Source: an uncultured Bacteroidota bacterium
Lineage (GTDB): Bacteria > Bacteroidota > Bacteroidia > Bacteroidales > VadinHA17
Reading direction: 5' to 3'
NCBI GenBank assembly: GCA_903865465.1
Contig: CAIPJU010000637.1
Location: 1-11,812 of the forward strand
Length of the DNA stretch: 11,812 nt
Shown here: one piece after another, positions 1 through 6,239 of the stretch
How the letters are laid out: each line of letters begins with the position of its first letter
Position numbering within the stretch: position 1 is the stretch's first letter
The notes under the pieces: model-generated
Database searches by the model: none
What the model was told of the DNA's origin: nothing
The model's input: the letters and a program-made list of their open reading frames with translations, nothing else
Position numbers and translations under genes: made by a program

Positions 1-1
1 A

Positions 2-79
2 GCAGGACTTAAAAATGTCTTTGTTGAAATGGATCTGGATACATTCAGGGAAAGTGCAGAATACTACAGGAAACTATGA
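2..79 (+). CDS. C-terminal end of a sugar phosphate isomerase/epimerase-like TIM-barrel protein (partial)
   Basis: Only the last 25 codons are in the window, read in the frame starting at base 2 and stopping at TGA 77-79. The tail (AGLKNVFVEMD followed by a region ending SAEYYRKL) resembles the end of xylose-isomerase-like sugar phosphate isomerase/epimerase proteins. In those, a last barrel strand carrying 'FVE' is followed by a short helix with 'ES..YY..L'. The gene starts upstream of the window, so domains and signal peptide cannot be judged. The Gfo/Idh oxidoreductase gene starts 59 bases downstream on the same strand with no hairpin seen between, so the two are probably cotranscribed. 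Such pairs are common in Bacteroidota. The family call rests on a short tail and is tentative. Confidence 0.55.
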   Translation, partial: AGLKNVFVEMDLDTFRESAEYYRKL

Positions 80-138
80 CGATTTCTTTAAAGCCAATAT
101 ATTACATATAATACTAATTTTCTAATACTTACACAAAA

Positions 139-1644
139 ATGTCCAACAAAGGAAAAATTAACCGAAGGGAATTTATAGGCTCTGCTGCGGTTGCCTCTCT
201 TGCCCTGACAGTAGTTCCCAGAAACGTTCTTGGATGCAAGGGCTATATTGCACCCAGCGATAAGCTGACACTGGCTTACATAGGATGCGGAACCCAGGGG
301 ATGAGGGAATTATGTTCACTCATTAAGAATCCTGCTATTCAGATTGTTTCAGTTTGTGATGCCAATAAATTTACCACCGACTATGTCGACTGGTCTCAAA
401 ATGATGTCCGCAATACCATCAGAAGGGCTATCGACGATAACTCATGGGGCGAAAAAATAAAGGGTATCCCCGGGGGAAGAGACATAGGTCTGGAGGTTGT
501 TCAGAAATATTATGGGAAATCGAAGGATAACGGAATTTATAAAGGATGTACATCCTATGAAGACTTTCGTGTTTTGCTCGAAAAAGAGACAGGCATCGAT
601 GCCGTAAAGATCATGACTCCTGACCACCTTCATGGTACTATTGCAGTTACTGCAATGAAAAAAGGAAAACATGTTGTAACGCACAAACCTATTGCCAACA
701 GGATTCATGAATTTAAGGTCGTTGAGGAAACAGCCCGTACCACAGGCATGAGCACTCATCTGCTTGCCTGGAGCGCCAAACCGCAGTATGATCTTATTAA
801 AAAGTGGATTGCCGAGGGAAGAATAGGAAACCTCAAAGAGATACACAACTGGTCACTAAGGCCAATGTGGCCGCAATGGCAGGCTAATCCAAAAGATACA
901 CCCCCCATTCCTGCAGGATTTAACTGGGACCTCTGGCTTGGACCAGTACCCGATCGTCCATACCATCCTAACTATACACACGCCGTGTTCCGCGGATGGT
1001 ACGATTTTGGGGCAGGCAGTATTGCCGACATGGGCCACTATAGCCTGTTTCCTCTCTTCCGCACGCTTGGTATCAATTCACCCGCACTTAGTGCAGAAGC
1101 TTATGCAACAACCACCTGCGCACTCGATGGAAATGTTTCTACTGGCGTGAAAAACGATGTCGCGTTTCCATTGTCCTGCATAGTAAGGTTCAAATTCGGA
1201 AAACAACCCGAGCTTCCTCCTTTCGAACTCTTCTGGTACGATGGAGGCATGAAGCCAATGAATCCTGACGAACTGGCATCAACAGGCAAATCGCTTGGCA
1301 GGGAAGGACTGATGTTCGTTGGCGATAAAGGGAAAATTATAGGCGATTTTCTTGGCGAGAATCCTGTTTTATATGCTGATAATAAAACCTTTACTGAAAA
1401 ACCAGCTGCGGGGCCTACTGAAGTGGTGAGTATGAATGTATGGATTGATTCCTTCAAAAATAAAACCCAGTCACCGGGAAGTTTCCTGTATGCCGGTCCT
1501 GTGACTGAAACCATTCTTCTTGGAGGGGTAGCTCTCCGTGCAGGTAAAAAAGTTGAATATGATGCCGAGAATGTAAAAATCACAAATATTGCAGATGCCA
1601 ATAAATTCCTGGTACGGGATTATAGAAAAGGCTGGGAAATGTAA
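139..1644 (+). CDS. Tat-exported Gfo/Idh/MocA family oxidoreductase
   Basis: A 501-residue NAD(P)-dependent sugar or cyclitol oxidoreductase; the exact substrate cannot be read from sequence. A twin-arginine signal (NRREF, residues 8-12) precedes a hydrophobic, Ala/Leu-rich segment ending near 'VPRNVLG' (26-32), so export to the periplasm is predicted. The Rossmann nucleotide loop GCGTQG is at 49-54. The usual 'EKP' motif of the family reads HKP (182-184): the catalytic Lys183 and Pro are kept, but Glu is His. The C-terminal domain shows the 'WDLWLGP-P-RPYHP' and 'RGWYDFG...DMGHY' blocks typical of the large Bacteroidota subfamily that includes GH109-like enzymes. The length is normal for that subfamily. 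It probably belongs to an operon with the TIM-barrel gene ending 59 bases upstream. The stop codon lies in the loop of a candidate terminator hairpin. The family call is firm and the substrate is unknown. Confidence 0.9.
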   Translation: MSNKGKINRREFIGSAAVASLALTVVPRNVLGCKGYIAPSDKLTLAYIGCGTQGMRELCSLIKNPAIQIVSVCDANKFTTDYVDWSQNDVRNTIRRAIDDNSWGEKIKGIPGGRDIGLEVVQKYYGKSKDNGIYKGCTSYEDFRVLLEKETGIDAVKIMTPDHLHGTIAVTAMKKGKHVVTHKPIANRIHEFKVVEETARTTGMSTHLLAWSAKPQYDLIKKWIAEGRIGNLKEIHNWSLRPMWPQWQANPKDTPPIPAGFNWDLWLGPVPDRPYHPNYTHAVFRGWYDFGAGSIADMGHYSLFPLFRTLGINSPALSAEAYATTTCALDGNVSTGVKNDVAFPLSCIVRFKFGKQPELPPFELFWYDGGMKPMNPDELASTGKSLGREGLMFVGDKGKIIGDFLGENPVLYADNKTFTEKPAAGPTEVVSMNVWIDSFKNKTQSPGSFLYAGPVTETILLGGVALRAGKKVEYDAENVKITNIADANKFLVRDYRKGWEM

Positions 1645-1670
1645 GTTGAGAACCCAGCCCTTTCTAATCT
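1630..1670 (+). terminator. candidate intrinsic terminator of the Gfo/Idh gene
   Basis: GGCTGGG (1630-1636) pairs perfectly with CCCAGCC (1653-1659) around a 16-base loop, and the following bases are T-rich (CTTTCT, then TCTTCTTCTTC). The left arm lies in the final codons and the stop codon (1642-1644) sits in the loop. The T tract is interrupted, so efficiency is uncertain. Confidence 0.5.
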
Positions 1671-1703
1671 TCTTCTTCGCTTAAAGGATTTCATTTATAA
1701 TAT

Positions 1704-1741
1704 AAGGTTCAGTAATATCATTTTTTGGTATGCTGAACCTT
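1704..1741 (-). terminator. candidate terminator hairpin of the molybdo-hydroxylase operon
   Basis: AAGGTTCAG (1704-1712) pairs perfectly over 9 bp with CTGAACCTT (1733-1741). A T-G wobble and an A-T pair can extend the stem inward. The minus-strand stop codon (1718-1720) lies in the loop. On the minus strand the stem is followed by an A/T-rich stretch rather than a clean T run, so this could be a weak terminator or a 3'-end stabilising hairpin. Confidence 0.4.
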
Positions 1742-3886
1742 TGTTATTGCTTCCAAAACTCTTTCCCGCGTCATTGGCATCCGGTAGAGACGTGCACCGG
1801 TGGCATCGAAAATGGCATTTGCCACAACGGCTCCAACGGCAACAATCGCAGGTTCTCCCCCGCCTTGCGGAGCCTGGTCCTTCCTGTCGAGGATAACTGT
1901 TTCCATTTTTGGAAGCCATGAGAACCTCGGAATCTGATATGTATCGAATCCCCTGTCCTTGATATTACCTCCCTCGAATGAAAGTTCTTCAGTAAAGGTG
2001 TAACCAAGCCCCATGGTTAAACAACCTTCCATCTGGATGGTAGCACCTTCAGGATTGACGCATAAGCCCATGTCCTGCGAACAGGCAATTCGGATGACTT
2101 TTACTTCACCGGTTTTAAGGTCTACTTTTACTTCGGCAATTTCTGCTACCCAGGTTCCTGCATCACTGCCGCAGGCTATTCCGATCCCCCTGCCCGAAGG
2201 TGATTTGCCGGGAACATATCCGAACTTGTCAGCAACCGATTTCAGACAGGCAATCATCTTTTCATCCTTAAGATTCCTAAGACGAAAATCAAGAGGGTCG
2301 ATTCCTGCTGCCGAGGCCATGATATCTATCTGAACTTCCCTGGCAAATGTGTTGGTATTGGCATTTGGCGCTCTCCATGCACCGGTAGCAAAAGGATGTA
2401 CCTTTGGTCCGCCCCTCTTCTGACTATGACTAGTGGCCTTCACATTTGGTACATTATATATAGTTTCGGATCCCCTTGTACCGGAAAAATATATATTGTA
2501 ATCCCAGAACTTAATTAACCCCTCTTTATCAATACCTGAATTAACTTTGATAACCCCTGCAGGATGAAATGAATCGTAAAAGAACTCTTCATCTCGTGTC
2601 CATGCCACCATGACAGGTTTACCTGATAGTTTTGCCAGCTTCCCGGCTTCAACCCCCTGCTGATTTGCGCTCTTTCCACCGAATCCTCCGCCCACAAAAG
2701 GAGTTATCACCCTTACTTTCTCAGCTGGCATCCCGAGTTCACTCACCAGTTCATCCTTCAGTCCGAAAGGCGACTGAGTAGAAGCCCAGACGGTGAGCTT
2801 ATCACTTTCAAAACCGGCAAGAGCCGTGTGAGGTTCAATGGGAGTATGAGCAAGATAGGGATCACTAAATACTGATTCAAATATTTTATCCGACATTTTC
2901 CGACCGACTTCCATGTCACCTTCAGTCCTTTCAATTCTGACATCAGAATCAGCTGCGAGCATCCATTCTTTAACCGTTTTGTCGTTTACCCTGAGCTCAT
3001 CGAAACTATATTCTGCTTTTATTTTTGTCAGAGCTTCATCGGCTTTATCCCTGTTTTCGTTAAGAGCAGCAATTAAGTCGCCATCGCGAATAATAGTTGT
3101 ACCCGGAACTTTTTCAGCTGCCGAAGTATCGGCTGAGGTAAGCTTCGCCCCATGTGACGGAGGTCTTAATATCCTGGCAAAAACCATTCCCGGCAATTTC
3201 ATATCACCGGCATATTTAGCTTCACCAGTAACCTTTAACCTGGCATCGGCTCTGTTATATGATTTGCCTACAAAAGTGAATTTTGAATACTCTTCAAGAG
3301 TTGGCTTTGATTCAAGATGCTTCTCAATCCTCTGTCCTTTAGCAAGTTCAGAATATGAAACTTTGTTTGAGCTGTTTTTGGTATCTACAACAATCCCGTC
3401 TCTTACTTCAAGTTGCGAAACAGGAACATTGAGCTTCTCTGCACCCAGTTCGAGGAGCACACCCTTTGCTTCGGCTGCAGCTGCACGCATGCTTGGACCA
3501 AAGACCCTTGTGGATAATGATCCCCATGTGCCCATATCCCAGGGACAAAGATCAGTATCACCCATAATTATTTTAACCTTTTCGAGTGGTACATTGAGCT
3601 CATCTGCCATCATCTGTGGAAGTGAAGTTACAATACCCTGGCCCATCTCAATCTTCCCGGTATAACAGGTTACAGTGCCATCTTCGCCTATTTTCAGAAA
3701 AGCATTGTAGTCTTTAGGCAGTCCGCGCCTCTGTTCAGCTGTTGCAGATGAGAGATTGATTTCCGGTAAAGGCATGAAGAAAACAATAATTCCTCCTCCA
3801 AGAATCTTAAAGAAATCCCTGCGCCTCATTCCATGCTTAATAGCAGGTGAGGATAATATTTTATTATCGGATGATTCATTTTTCAT
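1718..3886 (-). CDS. molybdopterin-binding large subunit of an IorB-type xanthine dehydrogenase/aldehyde oxidase family hydroxylase, Tat-exported
   Basis: A 722-residue catalytic subunit of a molybdenum hydroxylase, expected to hydroxylate an aldehyde or N-heteroaromatic compound with water-derived oxygen. A Tat signal is clear (RRDFFK, residues 22-27, then a hydrophobic stretch). The order of blocks is permuted relative to CoxL/XdhB. The 'DGTVTCYTGKIEMGQG...GDTDLCPWDMGTWGS' region comes first, then the hammerhead domain ('RLKVTGEAKYAGD'), then the cofactor loop GGGFGGK (399-405) and 'GAWRAP'. The C-terminal part carries GGGEP with the expected catalytic glutamate (E678). This order is that of isoquinoline 1-oxidoreductase beta subunits. 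The start at 3886 was chosen because a longer reading from 3958 would overlap the upstream gene by 70 bases. This ATG also has GGAGG at proper distance and lies 2 bases after the small-subunit stop, which indicates translational coupling. Substrate unknown. Confidence 0.92.
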   Translation of the reverse strand: MKNESSDNKILSSPAIKHGMRRRDFFKILGGGIIVFFMPLPEINLSSATAEQRRGLPKDYNAFLKIGEDGTVTCYTGKIEMGQGIVTSLPQMMADELNVPLEKVKIIMGDTDLCPWDMGTWGSLSTRVFGPSMRAAAAEAKGVLLELGAEKLNVPVSQLEVRDGIVVDTKNSSNKVSYSELAKGQRIEKHLESKPTLEEYSKFTFVGKSYNRADARLKVTGEAKYAGDMKLPGMVFARILRPPSHGAKLTSADTSAAEKVPGTTIIRDGDLIAALNENRDKADEALTKIKAEYSFDELRVNDKTVKEWMLAADSDVRIERTEGDMEVGRKMSDKIFESVFSDPYLAHTPIEPHTALAGFESDKLTVWASTQSPFGLKDELVSELGMPAEKVRVITPFVGGGFGGKSANQQGVEAGKLAKLSGKPVMVAWTRDEEFFYDSFHPAGVIKVNSGIDKEGLIKFWDYNIYFSGTRGSETIYNVPNVKATSHSQKRGGPKVHPFATGAWRAPNANTNTFAREVQIDIMASAAGIDPLDFRLRNLKDEKMIACLKSVADKFGYVPGKSPSGRGIGIACGSDAGTWVAEIAEVKVDLKTGEVKVIRIACSQDMGLCVNPEGATIQMEGCLTMGLGYTFTEELSFEGGNIKDRGFDTYQIPRFSWLPKMETVILDRKDQAPQGGGEPAIVAVGAVVANAIFDATGARLYRMPMTRERVLEAITKVQHTKK

Positions 3887-3888
3887 AA

Positions 3889-4365
3889 TTACATCCCTCC
3901 TTTCATTTCTGAAGCGGCTGAATGAACTGCCTCGACTATTCTGACATGAGCGCCGCAACGGCAGAGATTATCTTCCATACCCTGTTTAATCTGATCGACA
4001 GTAGGGGAAGGATTTTTAGCAAGAAACCCGGCAGCATTCATAATCATCCCGGGGGTACAGTAACCGCACTGCAGGGCATCATGTTCAATGAAAGCCTTCT
4101 GAAGAGGATGGAGTTTCCCTTTTACCGAAAGTCCTTCAATAGTAACAATCTTTTTGCCTGCCACATCTCTTACAGGCAGAGAGCAGGATCGGACAGCCTC
4201 ATTGTCGACAAGCACTGTACATGATCCGCAATAACCCATCCCGCAACCATACTTTGTTCCTGTTAGGCCAAAATGATTCCTGATGACCCACAGCAAGGTT
4301 TGTCCGGTATCTGTTTTAAGTTCCACCGGATTCCCATTCAAATGAAAACTGACTGTCTCTTCCAT
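3889..4365 (-). CDS. [2Fe-2S] small subunit of the molybdenum hydroxylase (IorA/CoxS type)
   Basis: A 158-residue iron-sulfur subunit that passes electrons from the molybdenum site. The N-terminal plant-type ferredoxin cluster is complete (Cys41, Cys46, Cys49, Cys61; 'CGMGYCGSC'), and so is the C-terminal helical cluster (Cys100, Cys103, Cys135, Cys137; 'QCGYCTPGM' and 'LCRCG'). The length is typical of IorA/CoxS proteins. It has no signal peptide, so if the complex is exported it would have to travel folded with the Tat-signal large subunit. The gene lies 5 bases after mocA and 2 bases before the large-subunit ATG. Its final codons contain the GGAGG that serves the next gene. No FAD-binding medium subunit is encoded nearby, as in two-subunit IorAB-type enzymes, which usually hand electrons to a cytochrome or other acceptor. 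Confidence 0.93.
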   Translation of the reverse strand: MEETVSFHLNGNPVELKTDTGQTLLWVIRNHFGLTGTKYGCGMGYCGSCTVLVDNEAVRSCSLPVRDVAGKKIVTIEGLSVKGKLHPLQKAFIEHDALQCGYCTPGMIMNAAGFLAKNPSPTVDQIKQGMEDNLCRCGAHVRIVEAVHSAASEMKGGM

Positions 4366-4370
4366 CTCTG

Positions 4371-4961
4371 TTACGATTGGTTAATTTCTCTTATATAATC
4401 ATCAAAGTTATCGAAATCTTTCAGAATACCCTCATCATCAACCTCAACTTCAAGGAGATCATCCGGGAAAAGAGTGACCAGCGTTCGCAGGCCTCCTCTG
4501 TCGGTCAGATTTAATATCTCATTCCTGTATTTACTGTCAATGAGAATAGGATGTCCACGCTTTTTCCTGCACACCGGGATCACAATACCCTTTCCGGAAT
4601 CCTCAAAAGCATCCAAAATTCTATTGACTGACACTGGTTGTATCAAAGGCTGGTCGCCGGGAAACACAAGTACTGCCCTGAATGAGGAGGGTAACTTATG
4701 AATACCGCATTTTACGGAGGATAACATCCCTTCGGTGTAATTATTATTGATACAATAGATTACACCGCATTTTTCTGCAATAATCTTAAGCTTTTCTGCT
4801 TCCGCACCTAATACTACCATTACATTTTCAATCCCTGCCCCTTTCACATTGTTGATTACTCTTTCGAGCATGGTTATCCCATTGAAATTAAGCAACATTT
4901 TGGGAAATCCCATTCGTTTCGATTCACCGGCTGCCAGGATTATTGCATAAGTACTATCCAT
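4371..4961 (-). CDS. mocA: MocA-like molybdenum cofactor cytidylyltransferase (NTP transferase)
   Basis: A 196-residue cytoplasmic nucleotidyltransferase. It is predicted to convert Mo-molybdopterin plus CTP to the cytosine-dinucleotide form of the cofactor used by xanthine-dehydrogenase-family hydroxylases. The nucleotide-binding signature LAAGESKRMGFPK is at residues 9-21. The metal-binding aspartate block PGDQP is around D103, and a 'RGHP' block follows in the middle of the protein. Its length is usual for MocA/MobA-like proteins. Sequence alone does not separate MocA (CTP) from MobA (GTP). Its place between xdhC and the hydroxylase subunits, with 6- and 5-base gaps, favours MocA. The same position makes a molybdenum role much more likely than other sugar or polyol nucleotidyltransferase roles. 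Confidence 0.85.
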   Translation of the reverse strand: MDSTYAIILAAGESKRMGFPKMLLNFNGITMLERVINNVKGAGIENVMVVLGAEAEKLKIIAEKCGVIYCINNNYTEGMLSSVKCGIHKLPSSFRAVLVFPGDQPLIQPVSVNRILDAFEDSGKGIVIPVCRKKRGHPILIDSKYRNEILNLTDRGGLRTLVTLFPDDLLEVEVDDEGILKDFDNFDDYIREINQS

Positions 4962-4967
4962 TTTCCA

Positions 4968-6029
4968 TCACCGTTTGCTTCTGAAAAGGACCAGTTGTGC
5001 AGCAATACTAACAGCTATTTCGGCCACGGTCTGCGATCCGATTGGCAGTCCAACCGGTGCATTAACCTGTTTCCACTGAACATCGGATGCCCATCCGTTT
5101 TCTATAAAATCCCTCCGCATGGCTTCAACCTTAGTTTTGCTGCCTATCATACCAATATAGGCAAGACCCTTCCCAACACATGGTTTGAGAGCCTGGGCGT
5201 CATCCTTATGACCACGGCTTACAATTACAACATAAGTATTACTGTCTTTAGGAACTGAATCCATTGTCACACCAATGTCACCAACAATAATATGAGAAGC
5301 ATCAGGAATATTGGAATGATTTGCATATTCAGCCCTGTCGTCGATGACGGTTACCTCAAAATCAAGCAACTTCCCAAGGTGAGCCAATGATCTTCCAATA
5401 TGTCCTGCCCCTGCAATTATTAGCTTTGGAAGAGGTAAAACTGCTTCAAGAAAAAAGAGAGATGAAGGTTCTTCATCAGGAAGGGAAAGGCTTAGCTCTC
5501 TGAAATCGTGAGGCTTTGCCTCGAGAATCATTTTATCGGCCTCCTCTTTAATTCTTGTATGTAAATCAGGAGGCAATACTGCGTCAGATTTTTCGGTAAT
5601 CCAATAACGGTTTACAAGAACAATCTCCTCAGAAAACCTGTTCACCATAGTAACAAGAACTCCAGGAATCTGATTCGCGAGTGATAGTTGCATCTGATTA
5701 AAAATTCCAATGCTGTTCTGAAGGTTGGCATCGACAAGAACAGTCACTTTTCCTCCGCATATTGCCTCCTCTTTATTGGAAATATCTCCTGAAAGATCAA
5801 AACTGAAGTAAGCCGAATGTTTCAACTTAATTGCTTCGCAGGCAATCTTCTGCAGCCTGCCTTCAACAACGCCGCCTCCAACAGTCCCGGATATTAGTCC
5901 CGACTCATTAAAAAGTGCAGAGGAACCCCCTTTTTGTGGAGTAGAACCTGAAGATCCTGTTACTGTGGCGAGAGCAACAGAAGCATTTGTTGAGTATTCG
6001 GCCAGTACCCTTAAATAGATGTTATTCAT
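4968..6029 (-). CDS. xdhC: XdhC/CoxI family molybdenum-enzyme maturation factor
   Basis: A 353-residue cytoplasmic accessory protein of the family that binds molybdenum cofactor and helps insert the sulfurated form into xanthine-dehydrogenase-like enzymes. The N-terminal XdhC/CoxI domain has 'VTGSSGSTPQKGG...SGTVGGGVVEG' (about residues 24-57) and 'AICGGKVTVLVD'. The C-terminal Rossmann domain starts near residue 201 with the loop GAGHIG (207-212) and continues to 'YIGMIGSKTK' and 'PVGLPIGSQTVAEIAVSIAAQLV'. Both domains are intact and the length is normal. It is the first gene of the minus-strand operon xdhC-mocA-small-large, behind a candidate promoter at 6061-6092. The gap to mocA is 6 bases. 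It is transcribed divergently from the amidase gene. Confidence 0.92.
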   Translation of the reverse strand: MNNIYLRVLAEYSTNASVALATVTGSSGSTPQKGGSSALFNESGLISGTVGGGVVEGRLQKIACEAIKLKHSAYFSFDLSGDISNKEEAICGGKVTVLVDANLQNSIGIFNQMQLSLANQIPGVLVTMVNRFSEEIVLVNRYWITEKSDAVLPPDLHTRIKEEADKMILEAKPHDFRELSLSLPDEEPSSLFFLEAVLPLPKLIIAGAGHIGRSLAHLGKLLDFEVTVIDDRAEYANHSNIPDASHIIVGDIGVTMDSVPKDSNTYVVIVSRGHKDDAQALKPCVGKGLAYIGMIGSKTKVEAMRRDFIENGWASDVQWKQVNAPVGLPIGSQTVAEIAVSIAAQLVLFRSKR

Positions 6030-6239
6030 CTTTTTTAATTCAGAATCATTTAGAATACAACAAATTTATTCTTAAAAGAGCAGAAAAGCAATTTAATTAA
6101 GAAGAGCTCAAAAACTGCGAGCTGAAATGTTTAGATAATTAATAACCTTCTCTTAATGTAATTGGATTATTCAGAATTGGATTAATTTTATGCTTTTATG
6201 AGATCGGTCATTATACTCAGGAATAAAACAGTCTGCTTT
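6030..6239. other. divergent intergenic region between xdhC and the amidase gene
   Basis: This 210-base A/T-rich spacer holds the xdhC promoter candidate. For the amidase there is only a weaker plus-strand match (TAATTTTA at 6183-6190, with ATTG 18 bases upstream at 6161-6164). A short dyad AGCTC-N9-GAGCT (6105-6123) lies near its middle. No ORF of substance, RNA gene or clear riboswitch was recognised. Confidence 0.4.
6061..6092 (-). promoter_or_regulatory. candidate Bacteroidota-type promoter of the xdhC operon
   Basis: Read on the minus strand, TAAATTTG (6068-6061) is a full match to the -7 consensus TAnnTTTG. ATTG (6092-6089) lies 20 bases upstream and matches the -33 TTTG at three of four positions. 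The -7 element ends 31 bases before the xdhC ATG, a plausible distance for a short leader. The consensus is established knowledge; its use here is inferred. Confidence 0.5.

Noticed and set aside
1101..1601. 166-codon minus-strand open frame
   Set aside because: It is antisense inside the Gfo/Idh gene, which has strong family motifs throughout, and its translation shows no recognisable domain.
2913..3665. 250-codon plus-strand open frame
   Set aside because: It lies wholly antisense to the molybdopterin-binding subunit, is Ser/Leu-rich with no recognisable motif, and follows the shadow pattern of a well-supported gene.
3887..3958. Longer start for the large subunit at 3958
   Set aside because: It would overlap the small-subunit gene by 70 bases, place 24 Arg/Ser-rich residues in front of the Tat signal, and ignore the good GGAGG before the ATG at 3886.
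6105..6123. Dyad AGCTC-N9-GAGCT in the xdhC/amidase spacer as an operator
   Set aside because: Five-base arms in a 210-base spacer are expected by chance, and the site overlaps neither promoter candidate.
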